Source: an uncultured Collinsella sp.
GTDB lineage: Bacteria > Actinomycetota > Coriobacteriia > Coriobacteriales > Coriobacteriaceae
NCBI GenBank assembly: GCA_902465015.1
Contig: CABQLK010000016.1
Coordinates: 1-41,762 of the forward strand
DNA: 41,762 bases
Direction of reading: 5' to 3'
Positions 26,360-35,139 of the stretch are shown here, piece after piece. The stretch's first letter is position 1; each line of letters begins with the position of its first letter. Position numbers and translations under genes: made by a program. The notes under the pieces are model-generated. The model did no database searches. It saw only the letters and a list, made by a program, of their open reading frames with translations, and had not been told where the DNA came from.

Positions 26360-28825
26360 CTACTCCACCGGCTTGAAGATGGTGGACTGACCGAAGACGC
26401 TGCGGATGAGGGCTTTGGCCTCGTCCTCGGTCTGCGGAATGCTCGGGGCTGCACCCTGATGGCCGAAGGGGCTGCCCGCACCGGGGTTGGACTCCCAGGG
26501 AGCTGCAGGAGCGTCCTCCTCTTTGGGGGCAGTTGCAGCGGACTTGGGCGCGGACGCCGCACCCGGCACGTCGAACGGAGGCAGATCGTCCCCACCAGCA
26601 TCGGCAGCAAAACCGCCGACCATGGCATCGTCGTAGGGAACCTGCTCGGATTCCCACGGGGCAGGCTGCGCGACAGGTTGAGCCGTGGGAGCGGACGCGC
26701 GCTCGGGCGCACGGGGCGCGGGCTCGGTCGGGAGCTTGCCCGTAGCGGGAGCGCCGGCAGGGTTGTCGGAGCGCAGCCAGGGAGCCTTGGCCAGGCCGGA
26801 TGACTTGGACGCAGGCGCGACAGGCTTGGGCGCGGGCGCCGGAGCAGCCGGTTTGGGTGCCGCGGGCTTAGGCGCCGACGGGGTCGGTACCGCCACCGGC
26901 GCTGTTATTGGCTGCGGCGCGCTGGCGCTCGAGGATACAGGGGCCGCCGAGGACACGGGTTGCGGGTCCGCAGATACCGCAGCCCGTGCAGATGGAGAAT
27001 GCTCCTCATGTTGAGGAGCCGGCGCGCCACCTCCATCCAGGACGTAGTCGACGGTGCGACGCCCGAAGACCGCGCAGACCGTCGGCAGGACCACCGACTG
27101 CGTGTCGGCGCGACCGAGCATCTTGATGGCAAAGGTCGAGCCCGCAGGGAACGAGACGGTGAGCTTGGAGCCGTCGTCGGCCGTGGCGCGGGCATTGAGC
27201 AAAAGCCCCGCGTAGGAGGCCTGACGAGCCTTGACGCGCTCGACGACCTCGGCCCATTTGCGCTGGAGCTCGCCGGCGTCCTCGACCGCGGGGGTCTCGG
27301 CAGTACCGGCGGCGGCAACCTGGGCGGCGTTGTTGGGCTTGGACACCGGCACGGTCGATGCAGCAGGCGCGGGAGCCGGAGCCGCAACGGGCTGAGGTGC
27401 AGGCGTTACAGGTTTAGGCGCCGGCGCAGGAGCCGCAGACTTGGGCGCAGGCTGGGCAGCCGGAACAGCAGCACCACGGTCCCAAGGCATACCGCCCTGG
27501 CGCGCGGACGTAGCAGCGGGGGCAGCGGATGCCGCCGGGGCGGCAGCGCGGGCGCCCGAAATGAGCGTCGGCTGTTGGGCAGCAGCGGGTACGGATGCTG
27601 CAGGCGCGGCGGCCTGAGCAGCAGCCACGCTCGCCGGCACGGCGGCGTTGGCAACCATGGCCTCCAGGCGTGCCACGCGCTCGGCCAATGCCTCAATCGT
27701 TAAATCAGCCTCGGGACGCGCCAGACGCGTGCAGGCAATCTCGAGCACCAGGCGCACGTCGCTCGCGCCCCTCATCTCCAGTGCGGCATCGTCGAGCACT
27801 GTCAGCACACGAGCCAGGCGGTCGGCAGGATGCCCGCCAAAGGCAGCGGCCTCGGCAGCAAGCGCCTCGGCCTGCTCGGAGCCGCCCTCAAACAACTCGG
27901 CACGGGCACCGGCAACGCAGGCAACATACACGTCGCGCACGTGCGCCACCAGGTCGCGCGTCAGTTCCAGCAGATCGTTACCTTCCTCGACCTGCGCGCG
28001 AATAAGCCCATACAGCTCGGCAACATCGCGATCGGCAATGGCGCGGGAAAACTCGCCCAGAATCTGGTCCGAAACCTCGCCTAAAAGCGAGCGGGCGTCG
28101 TCCGCATGCACAGAACCGTTGCCAAAGACGCTCAGCTGCTCCAGCGTGGACAACGCGTCGCGCATGCCGCCCTTTGCATGGCGCGCCACGATAGCCAGCG
28201 CCTCGTCGTCGTAATCGAAGCCCTCCTGCTCGCACACGTATGCCAAGCGATGCTCGATATCCTCGTTGCCGATGCGATGGAAATCGAAACGCTGGCAGCG
28301 TGAGAGGATGGTCTCCAGGATCTTTTGCGGGTCGGTGGTGCACAGCACAAAGATCACGTGTGCCGGCGGCTCTTCAAGCGTCTTGAGCAGCGCGTTGAAC
28401 GCCGCCGTCGTGAGCATGTGGACCTCGTCGATGATATAGATCTTGTACTTGCCGCGCACCGGGGCAAAGTTGACGGAGTTGATGATCTCCTCGCGCACAT
28501 TGTCCACGCCCGTGCGGCTTGCGGCATCGAGCTCGTAGACATCCGGGTGGTTGCCCTCGGCAATGAGCTCGCACTCCTCGCAAGTACCGTCGGGCATGCA
28601 GCCACTTGCACCCTCGGCGCGCGCTGCCTCAGCATTACGGCACAGCAGCGCCTTGGCCAGAATGCGCGCCATGGTGGTCTTGCCCGTGCCGCGCGGTCCG
28701 CAGAACAGGTAGGCGTGGGACAGGCGCCCCTCGGTGATGGCGTGCTCGAGCGTCGAGACGATATGCTGCTGGCCCACCACAGAGTCGAAGGTGAGCGGGC
28801 GATACTTTCGGTACAACGATTCCAT
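26360..28825 (-). CDS. dnaX: DNA polymerase III subunit gamma/tau
   Basis: Clamp-loader ATPase of 821 residues, which loads the sliding clamp onto primed DNA. It starts MESLYRKYRPLTFDSVVGQQ, the standard family opening. Walker A is GPRGTGKTT (43-51). The zinc-binding loop has CRN then CMPDGTCEEC (62-85), Walker B IIDEVHML (131-138), and the arginine finger SRC is near 175-177. Domain III continues to about residue 370. Residues about 385-820 hold a very long Ala/Pro-rich tail with blocks near 540-640 (polymerase and helicase binding tau-type region, around RKWAEVVERVKARQASYAGLL) and low-complexity linkers. A longer frame reaching 29254 runs into the divergent gene and is not used: ATG 28825 has GGGGGAGCACCC upstream. 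No slippery A-rich frameshift signal for a gamma form was found. Confidence 0.96.
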   Translation of the reverse strand: MESLYRKYRPLTFDSVVGQQHIVSTLEHAITEGRLSHAYLFCGPRGTGKTTMARILAKALLCRNAEAARAEGASGCMPDGTCEECELIAEGNHPDVYELDAASRTGVDNVREEIINSVNFAPVRGKYKIYIIDEVHMLTTAAFNALLKTLEEPPAHVIFVLCTTDPQKILETILSRCQRFDFHRIGNEDIEHRLAYVCEQEGFDYDDEALAIVARHAKGGMRDALSTLEQLSVFGNGSVHADDARSLLGEVSDQILGEFSRAIADRDVAELYGLIRAQVEEGNDLLELTRDLVAHVRDVYVACVAGARAELFEGGSEQAEALAAEAAAFGGHPADRLARVLTVLDDAALEMRGASDVRLVLEIACTRLARPEADLTIEALAERVARLEAMVANAAVPASVAAAQAAAPAASVPAAAQQPTLISGARAAAPAASAAPAATSARQGGMPWDRGAAVPAAQPAPKSAAPAPAPKPVTPAPQPVAAPAPAPAASTVPVSKPNNAAQVAAAGTAETPAVEDAGELQRKWAEVVERVKARQASYAGLLLNARATADDGSKLTVSFPAGSTFAIKMLGRADTQSVVLPTVCAVFGRRTVDYVLDGGGAPAPQHEEHSPSARAAVSADPQPVSSAAPVSSSASAPQPITAPVAVPTPSAPKPAAPKPAAPAPAPKPVAPASKSSGLAKAPWLRSDNPAGAPATGKLPTEPAPRAPERASAPTAQPVAQPAPWESEQVPYDDAMVGGFAADAGGDDLPPFDVPGAASAPKSAATAPKEEDAPAAPWESNPGAGSPFGHQGAAPSIPQTEDEAKALIRSVFGQSTIFKPVE

Positions 28826-28837
28826 GGGTGCTCCCCC

Positions 28838-28846
28838 GGGTATACT
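28838..28846 (+). promoter_or_regulatory. Candidate promoter of the YcxB-like gene
   Basis: GGGTATACT, about 95 bases upstream of the ATG at 28941, within the leader of dnaX on the other strand. TATACC on the minus strand overlaps it and could serve dnaX. Confidence 0.35.
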
Positions 28847-28940
28847 GAGTCTTGTTGCCGCGACGGCCAAGCGGTCGCACGGCATACTGCATTCATAATA
28901 ACCCGTACGGCGAGCCCGCCGCGATAGGAGTCCAAAGAGC

Positions 28941-29657
28941 ATGGCAGACGCAGAGAGCAACCTCGTTCCCTCCGAAGCAGCCGACCAAGTCGAGGTCGCG
29001 CTCGAGAAGCAGGCCGCAGCTGACGACGGCATCCTGTACCTCAACGAGTACCAGTACGAAAACGACCTGGTCACCGACTTCGCCCGTCTGGTCGCCTCGC
29101 CCAGGCGTCGCGGCTCGCTGTATGTCGCCGCGGCAATTGCCGCGCTCATCGGCATCGGCATGCTGGTGGCCGGCGGCAACTGGATCAAGTTTGGCGTCGT
29201 CCTGATCGTATTCGGCGCCTTTTTGGCCTGGTGGAGCAAAAACCTGCACCACACCCTCGCCCGCGACTTTATCGACGCCGTTGAGGCCGACGAGTCAATG
29301 GGTGGCCGCTATCGCCGCGTCGCCGCTAACGAGGACGGCCTGATGGTTTGGGGCAAGAGCGGTAAGTCACAGTTCTTCCCGTTTGACAAGCTCGACCACG
29401 TACTCGACGGCGAGCGCATCTTTGTGGCCATGTTCGCCGACCAGGGCGTGACGATCCCCAAGGACACCTTCGTCCGTGGCGATGCCGAACAGTTTGGCTC
29501 CTTCCTCAAGGCCCGTATCAACAAAAAACTCCGCATCGAGACCAAGAAGAAGAAAATGAAGGCCGAGAAGGCCGCCGCCGAGGCCAAACAGGGCGACAAG
29601 CCCCAGGAGACCAAGGGCAAGCAGCGCAAGCAGAAGAAGAACAAGAAGAAGCGCTAA
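28941..29657 (+). CDS. YcxB-like two-helix membrane protein
   Basis: Protein of 238 residues similar in layout to YcxB-like proteins (PF14317 type). The N-terminal 55 residues are acidic; two hydrophobic segments follow (LYVAAAIAALIGIGMLVAGG and IKFGVVLIVFGAFLAWW, about 59-97) forming a helical hairpin. The next region, RRVAANEDGLMVWGKSGKSQF then FPFDKLDHVLDGERIFVAMF, is the conserved YcxB beta-rich part, where an Arg/Phe-containing core resembles a PH-like fold. The C-terminus is extremely Lys-rich (about 50 residues with KQRKQKKNKKKR at the end), possibly binding RNA or acidic lipids. Function of the family is unknown. ATG 28941 has AGGAGTCCAAAGAGC upstream. It is divergent from dnaX and followed by a cluster of palindromic repeats. 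Confidence 0.7.
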   Translation: MADAESNLVPSEAADQVEVALEKQAAADDGILYLNEYQYENDLVTDFARLVASPRRRGSLYVAAAIAALIGIGMLVAGGNWIKFGVVLIVFGAFLAWWSKNLHHTLARDFIDAVEADESMGGRYRRVAANEDGLMVWGKSGKSQFFPFDKLDHVLDGERIFVAMFADQGVTIPKDTFVRGDAEQFGSFLKARINKKLRIETKKKKMKAEKAAAEAKQGDKPQETKGKQRKQKKNKKKR

Positions 29658-29713
29658 CCCGAGCCGGGGTCCAAGCTCCGGCCGCCTGCTTAGGCGTAAC
29701 TTAGATTGACAGC

Positions 29714-29759
29714 GGAAACCGCATCCCGTTTTGGCGTTCCAAAGCGGGATGCGGTTTCC
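29714..29759. repeat. Palindromic repeat unit 1 of 3 (GGAAACYGCATCCCA family)
   Basis: GGAAACCGCATCCCG (29714-29728) pairs exactly with CGGGATGCGGTTTCC (29745-29759), and the spacer extends the stem with TTTGG/CCAAA. May also stop transcription after the YcxB-like gene. Confidence 0.85.
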
Positions 29760-29774
29760 CTTTGGGCGTCGATT

Positions 29775-29822
29775 CGGAAACTGCATCCCATTCTGGGCCA
29801 ATATTCTGGGATGCAGTTTCCG
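29775..29822. repeat. Palindromic repeat unit 2 of 3
   Basis: CGGAAACTGCATCCCA (29775-29790) pairs exactly with TGGGATGCAGTTTCCG (29807-29822). Same consensus as units 1 and 3. Confidence 0.85.
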
Positions 29823-29837
29823 CAGTATGCCCCATTG

Positions 29838-29883
29838 GGAAAGCGCATCCCATTATTCGGCTGAGAACTGGGATGCATTTTCC
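29838..29883. repeat. Palindromic repeat unit 3 of 3
   Basis: GGAAAGCGCATCCCA (29838-29852) and TGGGATGCATTTTCC (29869-29883), with two mismatches between arms. Half of the same motif occurs at about 14847-14864. Confidence 0.8.
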
Positions 29884-29950
29884 GGACGGCTCAAGACGGG
29901 GCCAAGAAGAATGTCGCCCCGTCCCCGTTATCCTCGCCATCCGCCCGAGC

Positions 29951-29960
29951 GTGCTACACT
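29951..29960 (+). promoter_or_regulatory. Candidate promoter of the cell-wall signalling cluster
   Basis: TGCTACACT, an extended -10 element (TGnTACACT), about 80 bases upstream of the first gene of the cluster. TCGCCA fifteen bases upstream of the hexamer is a poor -35. Confidence 0.45.
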
Positions 29961-30040
29961 AGCAGCATCTATGCCACCGCGAACGGCTCGGCCCCGCGCC
30001 CGCCACTCGCAAACGAACTTTAAACGCACGAGGGTTGGCC

Positions 30041-31894
30041 ATGCCGCTTTTCTCGCAACATACCGCCCGGTTCTCGCCGGACGTTCCTTTGGAGGGCACC
30101 AGCTCTCGCGAGCTGCTCAAGCGGTACCAGCCGCTCGAGACACTTGCGACCGGCGGTTTTGGCTCCATCGAGATCTGCCGCGACACGCACCTGCGCCGCC
30201 GCGTCGCCATTAAGCGCATCCCCCTTATCAACGGTGCCGGCATGCCCGCCAGCGACATCATGGATGTCCTGCGCGAGGCGCACACCGCCGCCATGCTTCA
30301 ACATCCCAATATCGTGCAGGTCATCGACTTTACGCACGACACAGCCTATGCCTACCTGGTTATGGAATATGTCGATGGCATGTCGCTGGCCGAGTTTTTG
30401 CACCGCGTGGACGGCCACTCACTTACCTTTGACGAGGCCGCGGCCATTGCCGATGCCCTGGGCCAGGCGCTCACCTTCGCCCATAGTAATGGCGTACTCC
30501 ACCTGGACATTAAGCCCGCCAACGTGCTCATCGACCACTCGGGCAATGTAAAGCTCACCGACTTTGGCATGGCGCGGCTGTCGTCCGCCGGTGGCTTTGG
30601 CGGCTCGCGCGGCGGCACCATCGGCTACATGCCGCCCGAGCAGCTCGATATCGAGACCGGCACGGTCGACGAGCGCGCCGATGTCTTTGCCCTCGCCTGT
30701 GTGATCTACGAGGGCCTGTGCGGCAGCGCTCCCTTTATGGCGGCCACGCCCGCCGACTCGCTCGACCGCATCATCGGCGGCGCCACCTATCCCAGCGAGC
30801 TGATACCACACTTTCCCCCGGGAGCCGAGAGCGCGCTCATGAGCGCGCTCTCCCCCATGCCGCAGGACCGCCCCAACAGCATCGAGGCATTTTGCGACCA
30901 GCTCCTTGCCGGTCTGGGCAGCGTGCGCGAGGGCCGTCGCAGCCTGGAGCAAATGGTTGGCGAGCTTTCGGATGACGAGCAGGAGCTCGACGGTATCGAG
31001 CCGTCGCACTACGAGGACGACGCCATCGAGGTCGACCCCGCACTCGGCTGGGCAGGCACGCGCTGGAGCCATGCGCGCGACTACACCATGCGCATTATCT
31101 CGGCGCTAACGTGCGGCACCTTTAGCTTTTTGCTGATGCAAACGGCCGGGGTCGCGGCGCTTCCCGGCCTGGTCATTGCGGCCATCGCAATCGGAGCGGC
31201 GGCTGGCCTGGCCCCCCAGATCGGCTCGGCCATCTCGGCTGTGGGCTTTTTGGTGCTCATGGCCAACGCCACCATGCAGGCACGGGGCATCCTGTCGATG
31301 TTGCCCGTCGCGGTGATCTTTGCCGCTGCCATGTCCGGTTGGTGGATTGCCTGGGGTCGCACCGAGGCTGCCGCGAGCGCCACGCTCACCTGCGCACTCG
31401 CGCTTGGCTGTCTGACCGGCAATACCTTCCTGGCAGCTGGGGTTGCCTCCGGCGTCGCGTCATTTTTGCTCGGCCCGGCAAGCGCCGCCGCGGCAACGGG
31501 CATGGGCGCGCTTTTTGCCCGCCTGGCGACAGTCGCGCTTTCAGCCGGAGGCGTGCTGGGGCTCGGTAACGTTGCCGCAGCGCTGGGAGACCCGCTCCTT
31601 TGGGCTGCCTTTGGGCTGGCCGCGGCAACTGCCGCAGCGTCATCCGCGCTGCTCAATGCCCATGCCAAGCGTGCCAATCAGGGCTCAAACCTTGCCGCAA
31701 TCGCCGCCATCGCTGTCACCGGCATCGGCTGCGCAGCGGCGTCCTGTCTTGCACACCATATGGAAATTGCCAGCCTTGCAGCCGCGGTCATCGCCAAGGC
31801 GGCGGTTGCGGGAATCCTATCCTCTATAATCGTTGGGATATGCCTATATTTGCTCGGATACCAAAGAACCTATACGGAGAGTGATCTTTCGTGA
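30041..31894 (+). CDS. Multi-helix membrane Ser/Thr kinase, non-RD type
   Basis: First gene of the cell-wall signalling cluster; 617 residues. Kinase domain about 28-290: glycine loop ATGGFGSIEI, ATP Lys58 in VAIKRI, catalytic loop HLDIKPANVLI with Leu in place of the Arg of HRD (residues 154-156), LTDFGMARL, GYMPPEQLD as the APE motif, and DVFALACVIYEGL. The changed HRD makes it a non-RD kinase, so it may not need activation-loop phosphorylation. A linker of about 60 residues leads to a very hydrophobic C-terminal half (about 350-612) with eight or more membrane segments and no PASTA repeats. The first ATG after GAGGGTTGGCC is at 30041; a TTG six bases earlier is unlikely. The stop codon TGA overlaps the GTG start of the next gene. 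It differs from mycobacterial PknA in position and in its membrane part. Confidence 0.88.
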   Translation: MPLFSQHTARFSPDVPLEGTSSRELLKRYQPLETLATGGFGSIEICRDTHLRRRVAIKRIPLINGAGMPASDIMDVLREAHTAAMLQHPNIVQVIDFTHDTAYAYLVMEYVDGMSLAEFLHRVDGHSLTFDEAAAIADALGQALTFAHSNGVLHLDIKPANVLIDHSGNVKLTDFGMARLSSAGGFGGSRGGTIGYMPPEQLDIETGTVDERADVFALACVIYEGLCGSAPFMAATPADSLDRIIGGATYPSELIPHFPPGAESALMSALSPMPQDRPNSIEAFCDQLLAGLGSVREGRRSLEQMVGELSDDEQELDGIEPSHYEDDAIEVDPALGWAGTRWSHARDYTMRIISALTCGTFSFLLMQTAGVAALPGLVIAAIAIGAAAGLAPQIGSAISAVGFLVLMANATMQARGILSMLPVAVIFAAAMSGWWIAWGRTEAAASATLTCALALGCLTGNTFLAAGVASGVASFLLGPASAAAATGMGALFARLATVALSAGGVLGLGNVAAALGDPLLWAAFGLAAATAAASSALLNAHAKRANQGSNLAAIAAIAVTGIGCAAASCLAHHMEIASLAAAVIAKAAVAGILSSIIVGICLYLLGYQRTYTESDLS

Positions 31895-32904
31895 ACTTCC
31901 TGAACATCTTCGAGGACCACGTGGCCGGCATCTTCGGTGCCACCCGTGCCCCGTTCTCCTTTAAGAAGCTTGCCAAGCAGGCCGCTCGCGACATGGAGGA
32001 TCAGACTCTGGTGATCAACGGCGTCAACACGGCGCCGGCACTCTATACCATCCTGATCGCCGCCGACGACGATCCCATGCTCGCCCCGTTCTACCCCGAG
32101 CTTTCGCGCGAGGTCCGCGAGTTTGTGAAGGCGCAGGCCGAAAAGCGCCGCTATGTCTTTGTCGGCGAGCCCCTCGTGCGCTTTATGATCGATCCGCAGC
32201 TGCGCGCCGGCAAGTTCTCGGTCTTTGCCGAGAACGTCGATGCCCCCACGCTCGGCCGCCTGTACGAAGAAGAGCGCGCCTATCAAAACGGCCTGGGCCA
32301 GAACAACTCCGCGGCAAGCCGTGCCGCCAGCGCCCCGCGCGCCGGCCAGCAGCAGTTTGCTGCCCCGCAGCAGCAGCGCCCCGCCGCCATGCCCCAGCAG
32401 CAGCCGACGCCTCGCGCCGCCGCTCCCGACCCGCTTGCCGTGGCAGACCCCTTCGCGCCTAGCGTCCCCGACCCCGCCGCCGCACCCATCCCGGTGCCGC
32501 AGACCGTCTCGCGCGACTCGCTTGCCGGCATGGGCGGAGCCGCCGCGACCGGTGCCGCCGTGGGCCTAGGCGCCGCAGCCGGCATCGCCTCCAACATGGC
32601 GAGCACTCGCGCCCCGCAGCGCCCGCTCGCCCAGCTCGTCGACGTCGTGAGCGGCGAGAGCCATAGCATCACCTCCGCACAGGTGACCATCGGTCGCGAG
32701 CGCTCAGTTTCCGACATTGCCCTGCGCGACCCCAACGTGTCGCGCCGCCACGCCCAGCTCACCTTTACGGGCTCGGATTGGTCGATCGAGGACCTCAATT
32801 CCACCAACGGCACGCTCGTCAACAACCGCCGCATTACGCGCTGCCCGCTGCGCAACGGCGATTTGCTGACGTTTGGCCTGAGTACCTTTGAATTTAGGGG
32901 ATAG
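31891..32904 (+). CDS. fhaA: FhaA-like protein, DUF3662 plus FHA domain
   Basis: Protein of 337 residues with actinobacterial FhaA architecture. Residues about 1-120 form a DUF3662 domain: NFLNIFEDHVAGIFGATRAP, then KKLAKQAARDMEDQTLVING and PELSREVREFVKAQAEKRRY. Residues 125-245 are a Gln/Pro/Ala-rich linker. Residues about 248-337 are the FHA domain, with ITIGRER-type start (VTIGRERSVSDIALRDPNVS), SRRHAQLTF and the NSTNGTLVNN motif. FHA binds phosphothreonine; in mycobacteria FhaA binds the pseudokinase domain of MviN and regulates peptidoglycan precursor flipping. Whether that holds here is inference. The start is GTG at 31891, with GGAGAG ahead, overlapping the previous stop by four bases. 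Confidence 0.9.
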   Translation: MNFLNIFEDHVAGIFGATRAPFSFKKLAKQAARDMEDQTLVINGVNTAPALYTILIAADDDPMLAPFYPELSREVREFVKAQAEKRRYVFVGEPLVRFMIDPQLRAGKFSVFAENVDAPTLGRLYEEERAYQNGLGQNNSAASRAASAPRAGQQQFAAPQQQRPAAMPQQQPTPRAAAPDPLAVADPFAPSVPDPAAAPIPVPQTVSRDSLAGMGGAAATGAAVGLGAAAGIASNMASTRAPQRPLAQLVDVVSGESHSITSAQVTIGRERSVSDIALRDPNVSRRHAQLTFTGSDWSIEDLNSTNGTLVNNRRITRCPLRNGDLLTFGLSTFEFRG

Positions 32905-32910
32905 TCGCTT

Positions 32911-33327
32911 ATGAACATCGATATCGTCCTTTTTGCAGGCCGCATCGTCTTGGTCGCCCTGCTCTATATCTTCCTGTTCGCCGTCATGAAGACCGGCGTG
33001 GGACTTGTGCGCGGGCAGCGCCGCGACTCGGCTATCTGGACGATTGATGTGGACAAGGGTCCGCGCGGTATCCGCGGCATCCACGTAGACATGCTCGGCC
33101 CCGTCATCGTCGGTCGCTCGCCGTCTTCGGACATCTGCATCAACGAACCGTTCGTCTCGGCCTCGCATGCGCGCTTTTCGCTGCAGGGCCCGGCGCTCAT
33201 CATCGAGGACCTCAACTCGCTTAACGGCACGCTCGTCAACGGCCGCCAGCTCGTGGAGCCCGCGACGCTGCGTGAGGGCGACGAAGTCCAGATTGGCGAC
33301 GTGGTCATGAAGGTGAACCGTCGATGA
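32911..33327 (+). CDS. fhaB: FhaB-like membrane FHA protein
   Basis: Short protein of 138 residues: one N-terminal membrane helix (about 6-28, IVLFAGRIVLVALLYIFLFA) and a C-terminal FHA domain (about 64-137), with GPVIVGRSPSSDICINEP, SASHARFSL and LNSLNGTLVNG. In the mycobacterial equivalent (FhaB/FipA) a threonine phosphorylated by the cluster kinases affects division at the septum. The Ser/Thr-rich context DSAIWTIDVDKG could contain the analogous site, but I cannot point to it. It starts six bases after fhaA with ATG at 32911, and its TGA overlaps the ATG of the phosphatase gene. Confidence 0.9.
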   Translation: MNIDIVLFAGRIVLVALLYIFLFAVMKTGVGLVRGQRRDSAIWTIDVDKGPRGIRGIHVDMLGPVIVGRSPSSDICINEPFVSASHARFSLQGPALIIEDLNSLNGTLVNGRQLVEPATLREGDEVQIGDVVMKVNRR

Positions 33328-35123
33328 TCGACGAGGAGAACAAGTCCGCAACTATGACCGAGGCACCGGCCGCCGCCACAGCTGCGCCGGCCCACGCCGC
33401 TCCGGCGGGCTCCGCACCCGTGGAGCCCGAGGACACCGTGTTCTCCCTGCCTCTTTCGCATGTAACGCATGATATTTCGGATCTCGCCGATAACGAGGAC
33501 GAAGAGGATGCCGTAGCGGCGCCCATCGGCGCACATGCTGCGGAACAGCCCACAGCGCCCGAAGCAACCCCGGCGCCGGCTCACTTTGCAGAGCCCGTCG
33601 CCGCGGCAATCAACGAGAGCGCTGCGGTGTTTGCGGCACCCGAGCCCGCCGCGCCGGCGTTTCCCATGGCCCCGGCATCCGAGGTTGCGCCCGCGTCTAC
33701 GCCGGCGCCCGAGCCTATAGACGTCAGCCCGCAAGACGACGAGTCGACCGCCCGCGTGTCCGAGGAGCCCGACTCCCCGGACACCGACAATTCCGAATCA
33801 AACGCCGAGACCGACACCGTCTCTCCCGGTGACACAGCCGAGATCGACGTTGCCGCCGTTGAGGCCAAGCTCAAAGACCCCGGCTCGACCATGAGCTTTG
33901 AGCCCCTGACCGAGGAGCGCATCGAGACCGACTCGACCTATGATGCCGGCACCACCACGCAACTCATGTGGGGCGCCCGCTCCGACGTTGGCTGTGTGCG
34001 CCCGCACAATGAGGATTCCTACCTGGTGCAGTCGCCGCTCTTTTGCGTATGCGACGGCATGGGCGGTCACGCCGCCGGCGAGGTAGCCTCTTCTATCGCC
34101 GTCGAGACTATTGCCAAAACGGCCCCGCAGTCCGCCGACGCAGCACGCTTGGCCGCAGCCGTCGAGGCCGCTAACGCCGCCGTAATCGAGGCGGCCCTGA
34201 ACGGCCTGGGCAAGCCCGGCATGGGCTGCACAGCCACCTGCGCCTATATCGAAAACGACACGCTCGCCATCGCCCACGTGGGCGACTCGCGCGCCTACCT
34301 GCTCCACGAGGGCACGCTCATCCGCGTGACCCGCGACCACTCCTACGTGGAGGAGCTCGTGGACGCCGGCGAGATCACGGCAGACGAGGCTCGCGTCCAC
34401 CCCAACCGTTCGGTCATCACCCGTGCGCTGGGCTCGGACCCCGCCATGTATGCCGACCACTTCACTCTGCATATCGAGGAAGGCGACCGCCTGATCCTGT
34501 GCTCCGACGGCCTTTCGAGCATGATTCCCGACAGCGATATCGAGAACATCGCCACGCAGTCCTCAACCGCGCAAATCTGCGTCGACAACCTAGTGGACGC
34601 GGCGCTTGCCGCCGGCGGCCACGACAACGTGACCGTAGTAGTCGTTGACCTGGTTGACGATGGCGTTATGCGCGAGGCGCAACGCGTGCGTCGCCGCAAC
34701 ATTACCATCGCCGCCATCCTGGCCCTCGTCTTTGTGCTGGCAGCTGGCATCTGGGCCTACACGGGTGTCACCGGCTCGTACTACCTGGGTACCCACCAGG
34801 GCAATGTCGCCGTCTGGCGCGGCCTGCCCGGCAAGCCGCTCGGACTCAAGCTCCACTGGCTCGAAAGCGAAACCAGCATTAAGCTGTCCGACCTGCCCGA
34901 AGACACGCAAAACCGCCTCAAGGCGGGCATTCCGCAAACAAGTGTCGACGATGCGCAGGACACGATATCCAAGTACCGCCACCAGATCGACGAGGAGCAG
35001 ACCCGCCAGGTGATCGACGCGCAAACGATTCGCGACAACACCAATCAGGGATCGACCTCCGAATCAGATTCCGAGAAAACCGCCGAACAGTCCGCCGAGG
35101 CCGAAGCCTCCGATAAGAATTAG
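33324..35123 (+). CDS. pstP: PP2C-type Ser/Thr phosphatase (PstP-like) with a long N-terminal extension
   Basis: Removes phosphate from Ser/Thr kinases and their targets. At 599 residues it is longer than mycobacterial PstP. Residues 1-210 are an Ala/Pro/Glu-rich extension of low complexity. The PP2C domain is at about 213-443, with metal-binding motifs RPHNEDSYLV (228-232), CDGMGGHAAGE (244-), VGDSRAYL (320-), CSDGLSSM (394-) and GGHDNVTVVV (431-435). One membrane helix (about 460-480, ITIAAILALVFVLAAGIWAY) is followed by an external region (YYLGTHQGNVAVWRGLPG) typical of the PstP tail, and an acidic end. ATG at 33324 overlaps the fhaB stop (ATGA). It lies with the kinases and FHA proteins as expected of the set. 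The N-terminal extension is the odd part and could be a docking or substrate region. Confidence 0.93.
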   Translation: MIDEENKSATMTEAPAAATAAPAHAAPAGSAPVEPEDTVFSLPLSHVTHDISDLADNEDEEDAVAAPIGAHAAEQPTAPEATPAPAHFAEPVAAAINESAAVFAAPEPAAPAFPMAPASEVAPASTPAPEPIDVSPQDDESTARVSEEPDSPDTDNSESNAETDTVSPGDTAEIDVAAVEAKLKDPGSTMSFEPLTEERIETDSTYDAGTTTQLMWGARSDVGCVRPHNEDSYLVQSPLFCVCDGMGGHAAGEVASSIAVETIAKTAPQSADAARLAAAVEAANAAVIEAALNGLGKPGMGCTATCAYIENDTLAIAHVGDSRAYLLHEGTLIRVTRDHSYVEELVDAGEITADEARVHPNRSVITRALGSDPAMYADHFTLHIEEGDRLILCSDGLSSMIPDSDIENIATQSSTAQICVDNLVDAALAAGGHDNVTVVVVDLVDDGVMREAQRVRRRNITIAAILALVFVLAAGIWAYTGVTGSYYLGTHQGNVAVWRGLPGKPLGLKLHWLESETSIKLSDLPEDTQNRLKAGIPQTSVDDAQDTISKYRHQIDEEQTRQVIDAQTIRDNTNQGSTSESDSEKTAEQSAEAEASDKN

Positions 35124-35139
35124 AAAGGGAGTGCCGCTT

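Noticed and set aside
26360..29254. Longer 964-residue reading of dnaX
   Set aside because: The extra N-terminus is antisense to the YcxB-like gene; the family start MESLYRKYRP at 28825 has a good ribosome site.
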